Shown here in pieces: positions 50,900-60,019 of a stretch of DNA of 64,000 nt (its first letter is position 1; every line of letters starts with the position of its first letter). Made by a program: the position numbers and the translations under genes. The notes beneath the pieces are model-generated. The model searched no databases and was not told where the DNA came from. It saw nothing but the letters and a program-made list of their open reading frames with translations. This DNA is from an uncultured Eubacterium sp. (GTDB lineage: Bacteria > Bacillota > Clostridia > Lachnospirales > Lachnospiraceae). Location of the stretch: positions 1 through 64,000 of the forward strand of contig CAJTZX010000003.1 in assembly GCA_910584345.1 (NCBI GenBank). Direction: 5' to 3'.

Positions 50900-53800
50900 T
50901 TATATAATCTTAAACATTTTCCCGCTTAGAATATGCAGCTTTTCATACTCCTGCATCAGACGCAGCAAATCTTTGTCATTCCCCTGCGCCCGCAGATACA
51001 GCATATGATTAATATATGCATAACGGCCGCCATGACTGATATCACGGTATTCAATGCCTGCCACACGGCTGCTTTCTCCAAGCTGCTGCGTCCCGTTTTC
51101 CGTCTCCTCCGTAATATAATATTCTACTTCATCGTCAAGGAACAGCATAAATTCCCATGTAAAAATCCCATCATAAATATTTGGCATCATTGCCGACACA
51201 AATTCCTGCTGCTGTTTTGGCATCCGGTAATGAATCGCTATTCTGCTGTCCGGCCTTGCATGATATTCTACAAGTATACGATTATACAGCTGATATCTGC
51301 TGCATAAACTGTCCGGCAGCCGTTTAAAAAACGCAAAATTCATATTTCTGGAAATAAACTCATTTAAAAGCTCGTCCGCCATTTTCATCTGGTATCGATC
51401 CAGCTTTTCTGATTCTGAAAAGTATTTGAGCAGACCAAGCCGGCAGGCAATCCCACGCAGCCGCCCTTCTTTGTACAGCTGGCAAGCCTCCAAAAACAAA
51501 CTCCCAGGCAAAATCATATCATGTACGACATACTCATGCATACAATAAGACCGATATGCCTGTATAATAAACTCCCGTCCGTTATGCGCACGATATCCAA
51601 GATAAACTTCCTGAATCTGATCTACATATTCCGTACTATATAACGTCTGTATCAGCAAACGCTCCTCCAACTCCGCAGTCTCTTTGATATCGCATATTTG
51701 CGCCGCCTGGTAAACACGCATCATCTGTTTGGACGGCCCTTCATAATATTTTGCCAAATAAGAGACAATCACTTCATTTTGCGTGTCCTTTCCAAGTACG
51801 GCCATGCAAAGCTCTAACAAAAAGGCATCTTCCCCGATATCTCTTGCACGCAGCATATAAGTCGCCAAATGCGCCAGCTTATGCAGATTCACTCCGTCAT
51901 ATCCATAGCAGCATATTAATTCAAATGCTTTTTCATTCCAGCCCCGGTCTATCATCAGCTCAATCATCAGGTTCCGGTTATCTTTTCGCATCGCTGCAAA
52001 ATCCACTTGTGTCAAATACGCATCCAGACCCTCTTCCATCTGATGAATCAGGCAATAACGCACTAGCCCCGGCCCGATTTGGCTTTTATACTTTGCACTG
52101 ATCTGCGGCGCTTCCATTAAAATACGCAAATACTCCACATCCGTTTTTACCGGAACGCTCAAATCGGTCTTTCCATCCATATGATGCATTAAAAACTGCA
52201 GCTTTTCCGGTGCAAAATTTAAGCATCTGCGGATATAATGCGAAGGCTTCATCAGCTTTTCCAACTGACAGGACTCTGGCGATACAAATCTCTGTCCTCT
52301 GTTATTTTCCAAAACAATCGCGTAATCATTCGAAAACAACTGAAAATATGCAAATTCCGCGCTGATTGGAACCCGCTGCTCTTCTTTCATATGTTTTTGT
52401 ATAATCACGACATAGGCCGCCATTTTATTCATACAATAAAATTTATGCGTATATAAAATATCTGCTAACGGTCCCGCTAACTCCTGCGTCAAAATCCCTT
52501 TATCCAGCACTTCCTCATAAACAACCGCAAGATTATCATCCATGTGCCCTTTTAAAATCTCATCGATCGCAAACTGCTTCATGGTCTCGGAATATTTTCC
52601 GTAAATAACCGGCTGCTCTTCCTTATGCGCAATAATATTGGCATACAGCGCTGCCTTATACTGGTACGCCAGCTGATTATTATACTGAAAATACATCTGG
52701 ATCACTTTTGGCAGCGGCTGTATATGATGTAAATCCATCGTCAGCAAAAACGCTTCATATAATCCCGTTATTTTTAGATTTTCTGTAATCCCTTTTTCAT
52801 ACCATACATGATATTTGGCCTGGTAACAGTGTCCTTTGATTAAATATGCACAAACCCCGGCCAGCATATCCTCATCTGGATTTTTCTCATAGCTGCGAAA
52901 TAAAATACGGCAGACTAACGGCTGAAACTGGCGCATATTATTGGCAAGACGCATGACCTGGTCAGCGAGATCCTTTGTCAGCACCCCCTGCCTGGAAGCC
53001 CAGTTCATTAACAGAATCTCATACCTGTCCAGCTTTGTCAATAAATACGGTTGTTCCTGATATACGCAAAATGCTTCCACATACCATAACGGAGAATACT
53101 GCCCCTGCATAATCCTCGCTTCCATCACACGAAGCTTTACCTGCGGCTGTGTGCGCAATGTGCCGTTTAAACGCAGTGTCAAAAAAAAGATCATCGGATG
53201 CGTACCGTAGCGCTTTGCAATCTCTTCAATTTCATCTAACAGCTTATCAACGACTACCGGTTCTTTTTCTTTCTGCAGGCACAAATAATCATAAAATGCC
53301 CACTGAGGGTCTTTTTTTCCTTTGTTTTTCTGGCGAAATTCATCCATCAGCCATTGGGCGTCCTGCCGCTGCTTATTGCGCTGCAATGCATACGCTTTAA
53401 ACAATAAATACCATGGATCGTTCGGTTTAAACTCTTCCATTCGCTGGATCAGCGCCAATGTCTGTTTCGTCCATTCTCCGGTCACAATCTTTTTTAACCG
53501 AAAATTTATATAGCTCTTTGTAAGCAGGTATGTCGCCCTCTGCAGCCCCTGCACCGTCCGCTCTTTGCGTACTTCAATGCTGTCTGCGCTGGCCCATACT
53601 TGAAACTCTTCTTTTTGTACGTCATTTTCCAAAAAAATACTGCCAAAATTGTTGCCGGCATGCATTTGTTCCGTATCTATGTAAAAGCTGAGCGGATATG
53701 TGCTTCCTATAAAATCCGCGTCTGTAACATATCTCTTTTGCGGAACGATAAACTCTTCATTTGTGCTGATGCGAATTTCTAAAAATCCCCATCCTTCCTT

Positions 53801-54448
53801 TTGAATCATCAGCTGTTCTTCGACCGGAGCTGCCGCTTCAAACACCTCAATGCTGTGCTTTTCCAGCGAAAAACGTACTCTCTCTTTCTTCCCGGTCCCT
53901 ATTAGAAATTCATCCATCGTCTGTTCCGTAATCGCAGGTTTGGAAAGACCTTCATATAATAAGGATGCTTTTAGCTCCTTTGGTGTCAGTATATTTTTAA
54001 AGGCAGGCGAATGAAAAATATGATATGCTTCTTTCCATTCACTTTTGGCAAGCTTCACAAAATCCCTAAGGTTTTTTATCTTACCAGTAGATGCTTCTGC
54101 ATACAGCCTTGTTACTGTAACCGCAAAGGACATCAGATATTCGCCCCCATTACATACCACGCACAGCTCTCCGACTGCAATCTCCCCTTCCGACATACCA
54201 TCTGCGCGAAACTGCACCTGAATCTCTGCTTCTTCTCCTTCGAACTGAAATGTTAAGCACTCCATGCGGATATTAGAAGAATAGATCATTCCCCGCATCC
54301 ATATTCCATTTTCACTTTTTATCTGAAAGCGGTCCGTTACCATCTGTCCCTCTACCACTTCCAGCTCCAGCTTTTCCTTTGAGAACACTACCTGCGGCTG
54401 TTCATAAGGAATTTTTCCTTCTGCCAGCTCTTCGATCCTCTTTCGCAC
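50900..54448 (-). CDS. giant helical scaffold-like protein (DUF5717 type)
   Basis: A 1182-residue cytoplasmic protein. The first 300 residues are beta-rich with sandwich-like segments (VVFSKEKLELEVVEGQMVTD, and KERVRFSLEKHSIEVFEAAA), recalling Hsp70-family substrate domains or Ig-like folds. From about residue 320 it is a long alpha-solenoid of TPR-like helix pairs (NDPWYLLFKAYALQRNKQRQ, ARIMQGQYSPLWYVEAFCVY) running to about residue 1080, then a short beta region. I believe it is the DUF5717 family, found next to DUF5716 in clostridia. It begins with GTG after AGCAGGTGAC and is the first gene of a four-gene operon. No enzyme motif is visible, so a scaffold is the natural reading. Confidence 0.75.
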   Translation of the reverse strand: MRKRIEELAEGKIPYEQPQVVFSKEKLELEVVEGQMVTDRFQIKSENGIWMRGMIYSSNIRMECLTFQFEGEEAEIQVQFRADGMSEGEIAVGELCVVCNGGEYLMSFAVTVTRLYAEASTGKIKNLRDFVKLAKSEWKEAYHIFHSPAFKNILTPKELKASLLYEGLSKPAITEQTMDEFLIGTGKKERVRFSLEKHSIEVFEAAAPVEEQLMIQKEGWGFLEIRISTNEEFIVPQKRYVTDADFIGSTYPLSFYIDTEQMHAGNNFGSIFLENDVQKEEFQVWASADSIEVRKERTVQGLQRATYLLTKSYINFRLKKIVTGEWTKQTLALIQRMEEFKPNDPWYLLFKAYALQRNKQRQDAQWLMDEFRQKNKGKKDPQWAFYDYLCLQKEKEPVVVDKLLDEIEEIAKRYGTHPMIFFLTLRLNGTLRTQPQVKLRVMEARIMQGQYSPLWYVEAFCVYQEQPYLLTKLDRYEILLMNWASRQGVLTKDLADQVMRLANNMRQFQPLVCRILFRSYEKNPDEDMLAGVCAYLIKGHCYQAKYHVWYEKGITENLKITGLYEAFLLTMDLHHIQPLPKVIQMYFQYNNQLAYQYKAALYANIIAHKEEQPVIYGKYSETMKQFAIDEILKGHMDDNLAVVYEEVLDKGILTQELAGPLADILYTHKFYCMNKMAAYVVIIQKHMKEEQRVPISAEFAYFQLFSNDYAIVLENNRGQRFVSPESCQLEKLMKPSHYIRRCLNFAPEKLQFLMHHMDGKTDLSVPVKTDVEYLRILMEAPQISAKYKSQIGPGLVRYCLIHQMEEGLDAYLTQVDFAAMRKDNRNLMIELMIDRGWNEKAFELICCYGYDGVNLHKLAHLATYMLRARDIGEDAFLLELCMAVLGKDTQNEVIVSYLAKYYEGPSKQMMRVYQAAQICDIKETAELEERLLIQTLYSTEYVDQIQEVYLGYRAHNGREFIIQAYRSYCMHEYVVHDMILPGSLFLEACQLYKEGRLRGIACRLGLLKYFSESEKLDRYQMKMADELLNEFISRNMNFAFFKRLPDSLCSRYQLYNRILVEYHARPDSRIAIHYRMPKQQQEFVSAMMPNIYDGIFTWEFMLFLDDEVEYYITEETENGTQQLGESSRVAGIEYRDISHGGRYAYINHMLYLRAQGNDKDLLRLMQEYEKLHILSGKMFKII

Positions 54449-54467
54449 AATGTCACCTGCTTTACTC

Positions 54468-54495
54468 TTGCTTTTTTTGCCAATATCGCTATAAT
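54468..54495 (+). promoter_or_regulatory. sigma-A-type promoter of the aminotransferase gene
   Basis: TTGCTT (54468-54473), 16 bases, TATAAT (54490-54495), giving an untranslated leader of about 100 bases before the start at 54600. Confidence 0.6.
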
Positions 54496-54599
54496 AGACA
54501 AAAGGCGATACTTTTTGTATTTTGACCTATCTTATGAATTATAAACTATTTATGAGTGACACGCAATATGTTGATGAAAGTTCGTTAGGAGGTTTTATT

Positions 54600-55694
54600 A
54601 TGATACGGCATAAAGATCATTTCCATGGGAGTGACTTAGAAAAAATTGAACAGGTATACGGCATAAAAAAAGAAGAAATTACAAGCTTTTCCGCCAATGT
54701 AAATCCACTTGGCATTTCTCCTGCTCTTCGTCAGACTTTGTCAGAAAAAATAGACGCTATTACAACATATCCTGACCGGGATTATGTCTCGCTGCGCAAA
54801 TGTATCGCAGATTATGTAGGAACTGATTTTGAACATATCATCGTAGGAAACGGCTCCACCGAACTGATTTCCTTATTTATCCAGATCGAACATCCAAAAA
54901 AAGCTGTTGTTATCGGCCCGTCTTATTCCGAATACGAACGTGAAATCGCACTGGGCGGCGGCACTACGCTTTATTATCCGTTACGGGAAGAAGACGGATT
55001 CTTATTGGATACGTCTGACTTTATTTCCAAATTAAAAGATAATATTGACCTGTTAATACTATGCAATCCAAATAACCCTACTTCTACAAGCATTACAAAA
55101 AAATCGATGCGGCTCATACTGGACGCCTGTATGCAACACGGCATTTATGTTATGGTTGATGAAACCTATGTAGAATTTGCAGATAATATGGAACAGATTA
55201 CTTCTGTCCCGCTTACGAATTATTACAACAACCTTGTCATTTTACGCGGAACCTCCAAATTCTTTGCCGCACCGGGACTCCGGCTTGGCTATGCGGTTAC
55301 TGGCAACCGGGATCTGATAAAAATGATAAATACACGTAAAAATCCATGGACGATCAATTCCCTGGCAGCCATCGCAGGAGAGATTATGTTCCGGGATGAA
55401 GCTTATATTCAAAAAACAAAGACGCTGATTTCTTCCGAACGAAGGAGAATGTATGAGCTGTTTTCGGCACAGGATGATTTTAAAGTTTATGAGCCTTCCG
55501 GCAATTTTATGCTTGTGAAAATCTTAAGGCCACAGCTGACCTCTCAGGATTTATTTGACCGCACCATCCGCAAAAAAATGATGATACGCGACTGTTCGAC
55601 GTTTCCGTTTTTAGATGACAAATTTATTCGGTTTTGCTTTATGAAGCCGGAAATGAATGATGCGTTGGCTGCGTGTATTTTGGAAGCGTTCTGA
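54600..55694 (+). CDS. class I/II PLP aminotransferase, CobD/HisC-like
   Basis: A 364-residue fold-type I PLP enzyme. The opening (HFHGSDLEKIEQVYGIKKEE, SFSANVNPLGIS) is very like L-threonine-O-3-phosphate decarboxylase CobD of cobalamin synthesis; VGNGSTELISLFIQIEHPKK, LLILCNPNNPTSTSI and VDETYVEFA form the cofactor pocket, and the PLP lysine is in RGTSKFFAAPGLRLGYAVTG. HisC (histidinol-phosphate aminotransferase) is the close alternative. No cobalamin or histidine genes are nearby, so the substrate is open. The ATG at 54600 follows TTAGGAGG; a longer frame begins at 54522 without a ribosome binding site. It is divergent from the DUF5717 operon. Confidence 0.85.
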   Translation: MIRHKDHFHGSDLEKIEQVYGIKKEEITSFSANVNPLGISPALRQTLSEKIDAITTYPDRDYVSLRKCIADYVGTDFEHIIVGNGSTELISLFIQIEHPKKAVVIGPSYSEYEREIALGGGTTLYYPLREEDGFLLDTSDFISKLKDNIDLLILCNPNNPTSTSITKKSMRLILDACMQHGIYVMVDETYVEFADNMEQITSVPLTNYYNNLVILRGTSKFFAAPGLRLGYAVTGNRDLIKMINTRKNPWTINSLAAIAGEIMFRDEAYIQKTKTLISSERRRMYELFSAQDDFKVYEPSGNFMLVKILRPQLTSQDLFDRTIRKKMMIRDCSTFPFLDDKFIRFCFMKPEMNDALAACILEAF

Positions 55695-55712
55695 ATACCG
55701 ATTCAATAACCC

Positions 55713-55741
55713 TTTACACTTTCACCCATATACGCTATAAT
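55713..55741 (+). promoter_or_regulatory. sigma-A-type promoter of the small protein gene
   Basis: TTTACA (55713-55718), exactly 17 bases, TATAAT (55736-55741), about 60 bases upstream of the small gene. Confidence 0.75.
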
Positions 55742-55803
55742 GATTGTAGCAAATGACAACTGCATCAATCGAAATTGTATGAATCACAAAGGCGGTGGAG
55801 AAT

Positions 55804-56010
55804 ATGGAGGTAATGGAAGAAATGAACAATGGTGAAATTATACAAAAAGGTATTGAAGATTTTAAAAATATTCAAAGACATATGCTTATAGCAAAAGAAG
55901 AAAATGCAACAAAGACATATGCAAGCTTAAAAGATGATTATATTTCTTTAAAAACCTTGCTCAATAGTCTTGGCGTAAATATGACAGACATTGATAAGAT
56001 AAAAGAATAG
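55804..56010 (+). CDS. small helical protein of unknown function
   Basis: A protein of 68 residues (MEEMNNGEIIQKGIEDFKNI, later SLKDDYISLKTLLNSLGVN). It is acidic, helical and soluble, without Cys or His and without any recognised motif. A consensus promoter lies upstream and a strong hairpin downstream, so a single-gene transcript is likely and the gene is probably real despite its size. The start is uncertain among GTG 55795 and ATGs at 55804 and 55813; GGTGGAG best serves 55804. It is flanked by the CobD/HisC-like gene and the convergent glycerol operon. Confidence 0.65.
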   Translation: MEVMEEMNNGEIIQKGIEDFKNIQRHMLIAKEENATKTYASLKDDYISLKTLLNSLGVNMTDIDKIKE

Positions 56011-56043
56011 CAGACCTGCAATCACATCACACAACTCACAAAT

Positions 56044-56099
56044 AAAAGTGTAAAGCCTGTTCCATCGCCAGAGCGTGTTTGAAATATGCTTTACACTTT
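56044..56099. terminator. bidirectional terminator between the small gene and the glycerol operon
   Basis: AAAGTGTAAAGC (56045-56056) pairs perfectly with GCTTTACACTTT (56088-56099) around a 31-base loop. A-rich and T-rich ends support termination in both directions. Confidence 0.7.
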
Positions 56100-56144
56100 C
56101 GTTCCTGTTCTCTGTCCGTTTATCCTAATGTATATACAGAATGC

Positions 56145-56783
56145 TTAGAATTTGTACATCTCATAAAGCTTTCGATCCAGTTGTTCATAAAAATAACTCA
56201 TATGCACACCATCTACCAATGCATGGTGGCATAACAGTGACACAGGAATCCGTACTTTTTGTTCTGATGTAAAATATTTCCCCCATGTAATTCTCGGATT
56301 GCTGTCTGCCGGAACCGGAACCGGCTGGATGACAGAACGATACGTAATCCATGGTAAAGACGAGATAAAAAATAAAGCGTCCGCGTCTTCTCCGTCGTCC
56401 ATTCCAGCCTGCATCACAGCCTTTTCCTGTTCTATGGCGGCATATACAAGAAATTGTTCCAACGGCTGTCTGGTATCTAACGTACAATAACAGTATGTTC
56501 CATTTTCCAATGCGACCGTATAAGAACTAAGGCATTTTTCGTATTCTATGATACCGTCTTCTTTGATTCTTTGCCGAAGCTGCGGTACTTCGTTTGCTGC
56601 GGCTGCTACCGCATATAAAAAGCTGTGAAAAAAAGGAAAATGCCTTTCTTTCACTACCGACAGCCAATCCGTAATATCTACGTCTACGGTAATTCCTACA
56701 TAGGGATAGCCCATTTCTTTAAAATAAGCAAAATGATCTTTTCTCGCGTACGTATCCATAGAAATCCATTTATAATTTATCAT
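56145..56783 (-). CDS. chloramphenicol-acetyltransferase-family enzyme
   Basis: A 212-residue protein of the CAT fold. The catalytic signature is HHALVDGVHMSYF near residues 186-198, in which the second His is the general base; YARKDHFAYFKEMGYPYVGI and SLPWITYRSVIQPV match other CAT blocks. The family transfers acetyl groups from acetyl-CoA to chloramphenicol or unrelated hydroxyl acceptors and acts as a trimer. The ATG at 56783 follows AGCGAGGAG and overlaps the end of the DUF1667 gene by 14 bases, so it is the last gene of the glycerol operon rather than a mobile resistance gene. Drug resistance should not be assumed. Confidence 0.85.
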   Translation of the reverse strand: MINYKWISMDTYARKDHFAYFKEMGYPYVGITVDVDITDWLSVVKERHFPFFHSFLYAVAAAANEVPQLRQRIKEDGIIEYEKCLSSYTVALENGTYCYCTLDTRQPLEQFLVYAAIEQEKAVMQAGMDDGEDADALFFISSLPWITYRSVIQPVPVPADSNPRITWGKYFTSEQKVRIPVSLLCHHALVDGVHMSYFYEQLDRKLYEMYKF

Positions 56784-57162
56784 CTTTTCTCCTCGCTGCT
56801 TTTGTGGCCACAATCGGTACTCCTGTGTCTGCCACATTTTCCAGTAAAATATCTCCGATTGCAATCGGTGCTTTGGCCAAAATGTGGTTGATTTCCTGCA
56901 TACAGGCAAAAATCTTTTGTTTTGGAATATCTGTTTTGGTTTTGACAGAAATGAAATTACGGTCGCTGCCTGCTACTTTTACCGTAGATGTTACAATACG
57001 TGTCGGATTGGTTACTTCCTTTCGTGCATATGCCTCTCCTTTTGGACAGGTATTGCCAGTGACGTTCAGCGCTTTATCTCCATTTATGGTTACGGTCAAA
57101 GGACATCCCATCGGACATCCTATGCAGATAAGTTCTATTTTTCTTTCCTTTTCGTCCTTCAA
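56770..57162 (-). CDS. DUF1667 cysteine-rich protein of the glycerol operon
   Basis: A protein of about 130 residues beginning ERKIELICIGCPMGCPLTVT and continuing NVTGNTCPKGEAYARKEVTN; the four Cys residues (CxxxC plus later Cys) are typical of DUF1667, which follows the FAD oxidoreductase genes of anaerobic glycerol-3-phosphate oxidation in Firmicutes. It is probably a small iron-sulfur or metal protein that passes electrons from the FAD partners or stabilises the complex. The first codon is uncertain: a TTG at 57162 lies eight bases after GGAG, while a GTG at 57171 overlaps the previous gene's stop. The C terminus overlaps the CAT-like gene. Confidence 0.85.
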   Translation of the reverse strand: MKDEKERKIELICIGCPMGCPLTVTINGDKALNVTGNTCPKGEAYARKEVTNPTRIVTSTVKVAGSDRNFISVKTKTDIPKQKIFACMQEINHILAKAPIAIGDILLENVADTGVPIVATKAARRKDDKL

Positions 57163-57167
57163 GGCCC

Positions 57168-58457
57168 TCACTCCTTTTCTATTTTGATCGTAATATGCTC
57201 TAGCTTAGGATATGCTGCAAGCTTTTGCTTCTGCAGTATGACCTGTTCCATTTCCCCTGGGGCCATGACCTGTTTTTTACGGTGCATCACTCTTTCCCGA
57301 TCAAAATAGACGCTGATATACGAATTTTGAAGCACGGAGCCAACCCGAAACCGCACCGTCAGCTGTTCTTCCATTCGGTCTCTGTTTATTTGATGCGGAA
57401 CGGTATAACGTACCCCATCTGACGCAGCCAATGTAATGACGGATCCGCAATCCGTCAGTTTCCCTTTTACATATTTGGCGGCATTGCTGCCTGCACGCTG
57501 TGCTTCTTCGGATACATAGTCTACCAGATCGTGTACATGCAGTACATTTCCACAAGCAAACACACCCGGAATATTCGTTTCAAGACTTTCGTTCACAAGC
57601 GGGCCACAAGTAATGTTGTCCAATTTCACACCCATCTCTTTGGAAAGCTCATTTTCAGGAATCAGTCCCACAGATAACAGCAGCGTATCGCATGAGTATT
57701 CCTCCTCCGTACCCAAAATCGGCTTTCCTGTTTCATCCACCTGTGCCAGTGTAATGCCTTCCAAACGTTTTTTTCCTTTGATATCAACGATGGTATGGCT
57801 TAGTTTGAGTGGTATCCCATAGTCGTCCAGACATTGTACAATATTCCGCTTTAATCCGCCGGAATACGGCATCAGCTCCGCAACTACTTTTACCTTTGCC
57901 CCTTCCAATGTCATGCGTCTTGCCATAATCAGTCCAATATCTCCAGAACCTAAGATTACGACTTCCCTTCCGGGCAGATAGCCTTCTATATTTACAAGCC
58001 GCTGAGCGGTACCTGCTGAAAAAATTCCAGCCGGACGAAAACCTGGGATATTCAGCGCACCTCTGGCACGTTCTCTGCAACCCATCGCTAATATGACGGC
58101 GCCGGCCTGAATCTGCAAGATGCCATCCGTTCGGTTCATCGCTGTGATTACTTTCTTAGGGCTGATGTCCAGCACCATCGTATTCAGTTTATATGCAATG
58201 GCTTGCTCTTTTACCATAGCTATAAAACGATCCGCATATTCCGGCCCGGTCAGCTCTTCCTGGAATGTATGAAGTCCAAATCCATTATGAATACACTGAT
58301 TTAAAATACCTCCAAGTTCCTGATCTCGTTCCAGAATGAGAATGCTTTCTATCCCTGCATTTCTGGCGGATATCGCCGCGGCCAGTCCTGCAGGGCCGCC
58401 GCCTATAATTACAATATCATATGATTTTACATCTGTTTCCTCCATTGCTTTCTTCAT
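57168..58457 (-). CDS. FAD-dependent oxidoreductase of the glycerol-3-phosphate dehydrogenase complex
   Basis: A 429-residue flavoprotein of the NADH-oxidoreductase type. The FAD-binding Rossmann motif is YDIVIIGGGPAGLAAAISAR near residues 12-31, a second nucleotide site is REVVILGSGDIGLIMARRMT, and the closing FAD motif is NIPGVFACGNVLHVHDLVDY. It lies between the glpA-like gene and the DUF1667 gene, the usual order for the anaerobic complex in which this subunit passes electrons from glycerol 3-phosphate to NAD or another acceptor. The ATG at 58457 follows AAGGAGG; the longer frame upstream overlaps the glpA-like gene and is not needed. Confidence 0.9.
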   Translation of the reverse strand: MKKAMEETDVKSYDIVIIGGGPAGLAAAISARNAGIESILILERDQELGGILNQCIHNGFGLHTFQEELTGPEYADRFIAMVKEQAIAYKLNTMVLDISPKKVITAMNRTDGILQIQAGAVILAMGCRERARGALNIPGFRPAGIFSAGTAQRLVNIEGYLPGREVVILGSGDIGLIMARRMTLEGAKVKVVAELMPYSGGLKRNIVQCLDDYGIPLKLSHTIVDIKGKKRLEGITLAQVDETGKPILGTEEEYSCDTLLLSVGLIPENELSKEMGVKLDNITCGPLVNESLETNIPGVFACGNVLHVHDLVDYVSEEAQRAGSNAAKYVKGKLTDCGSVITLAASDGVRYTVPHQINRDRMEEQLTVRFRVGSVLQNSYISVYFDRERVMHRKKQVMAPGEMEQVILQKQKLAAYPKLEHITIKIEKE

Positions 58458-58515
58458 GGAACCTCCTTCGATCCGCATCCAATATTTCCTTCGTTTTTTC
58501 TGTTTTTTGTCCGTT

Positions 58516-59964
58516 TTATGCATGATCGTCCGCATTTTCTTTTGTCCGTCCTACAACAATCGAAGAGCATTCTCCGGACTTTGTAATCTCTTCCATTCCA
58601 ATCCGAAGCTCCCGATTTAATATTTCCATCACTTTCGGACTGCAAAAACCAGACTGGCATCTTCCCATACCGGCTCTTGTACGCCGTTTCACACCGTCCA
58701 ATGATCTTGCGCCTACCGGACGTCGAATGGCATCTATGATTTCACCTTCTGTTACAGATTCACAACGGCAAATCATATTTCCATAAGCCGGCTGCTTTTG
58801 AATCAGCTCATTGCGTTCCTGCAGGCTTAAATCTGCCGGATTTAAAATACCTTTGCGTTCTGCCTGAAAATGCTCTTTTCGTGCCAGTCCCATTCTGCTT
58901 TGCAGCAGCTTTGTCACCATAACGCCGATGGCAGGCGCACTGGAAAGACCCGGAGATTCAATGCCTGCGACATCAATAAACTGCCGTACATCTTCTGCTT
59001 CCCCAATGACAAATTCATTTTCCTTTACATGTGCACGCAAGCCTGCAAAAGAAGTAATAACCTGACGAAACGGGAGGTCTTTTACCGTCATGGCTGCTTT
59101 TGCCATCAGCTCGTCCATGCCTTTTCTTGTTGTATTTGTCCCCTCTTTATCCTCAATATCTGACGCAGTAGGCCCTAAGAGCAGATTGCCGTGAACCGTT
59201 GGTGTTACAAGCACCCCTTTTCCCATCGGCGTCGGCAGTGTAAAAATTGTATGGGATACATGACTGCCGGCACTTTTGTCCAGTAGGCAGTACTCCCCTT
59301 TTCTAGCCGTAATCTTCATGATCTGTCTGCTGACCATATTATGAATCTGATCGGCATATACGCCTGCTGCATTCACTACATAGCGGCTTTGTATGGTCTT
59401 GCGACTAGTTTCTATCTTAAAATAATGTTCTTGTTTGAAAATATCTTTCACTTCATGGTCAAAGAAAAATTCAACCCCATTAACGGCCGCATTCTCAGCC
59501 AATGCAATCGTTAATATAAACGGGCATACGATGCCTCCGGTCGGCGCATACAAAGCGCCCGCAATCTGTTCGGTCAAATTAGGCTCCATCTTTCGTGTCT
59601 CTTCTTTTGACAAAATCTGTAATCCCGGCACCCCGTTTTTAACCCCTTTTTCATAAAGCTCCTGCAGTTTCGGCAAATCTTTTTCTTTCGGGCAGATGAC
59701 AAGAGAACCGTTTCTTAAAAATGGAACATCCAGCTCCTTTGTCAGCTGCTCCATCATCTGATTCCCTTGTACATTTAACTTTGCCATCAAGGACCCTTCT
59801 GCTGCATCAAATCCGGCATGGACAATCGCACTGTTTGCTTTGGAAGTACCGCAGCATACATCTTCACACTTTTCTATGACGCAGAATTTTCCCTCGTACC
59901 TCGACAGCTCCCGCGCAATCGAGCATCCTGAAACTCCTGCGCCTATGATACATACGTCATACAT
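58516..59964 (-). CDS. glpA: anaerobic glycerol-3-phosphate dehydrogenase, GlpA-like with BFD iron-sulfur domain
   Basis: A 482-residue FAD enzyme that oxidises sn-glycerol 3-phosphate to dihydroxyacetone phosphate. The dinucleotide site is YDVCIIGAGVSGCSIARELS at the N terminus, the DAO-type body includes NSAIVHAGFDAAEGSLMAKL and VVNAAGVYADQIHNM, and the C-terminal BFD-like [2Fe-2S] domain has MICRCESVTEGEIIDAIRR followed by GMGRCQSGFCSP. The ATG at 59964 follows AAAGGAG. It is 55 bases after glpK and 58 bases before the FAD oxidoreductase gene. With glpK and the two downstream redox proteins it forms the classic soluble anaerobic pathway. Confidence 0.92.
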   Translation of the reverse strand: MYDVCIIGAGVSGCSIARELSRYEGKFCVIEKCEDVCCGTSKANSAIVHAGFDAAEGSLMAKLNVQGNQMMEQLTKELDVPFLRNGSLVICPKEKDLPKLQELYEKGVKNGVPGLQILSKEETRKMEPNLTEQIAGALYAPTGGIVCPFILTIALAENAAVNGVEFFFDHEVKDIFKQEHYFKIETSRKTIQSRYVVNAAGVYADQIHNMVSRQIMKITARKGEYCLLDKSAGSHVSHTIFTLPTPMGKGVLVTPTVHGNLLLGPTASDIEDKEGTNTTRKGMDELMAKAAMTVKDLPFRQVITSFAGLRAHVKENEFVIGEAEDVRQFIDVAGIESPGLSSAPAIGVMVTKLLQSRMGLARKEHFQAERKGILNPADLSLQERNELIQKQPAYGNMICRCESVTEGEIIDAIRRPVGARSLDGVKRRTRAGMGRCQSGFCSPKVMEILNRELRIGMEEITKSGECSSIVVGRTKENADDHA

Positions 59965-60019
59965 GATATAAGAACTCCTTTATGATCCTAATCTTATTCT
60001 TTTCTCTTATTCTTTTCTC

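Noticed and set aside
56145..56783. Acquired chloramphenicol resistance gene
   Set aside because: It is translationally coupled to the glycerol operon, with no mobile-element traces, so a chromosomal housekeeping role is more likely.
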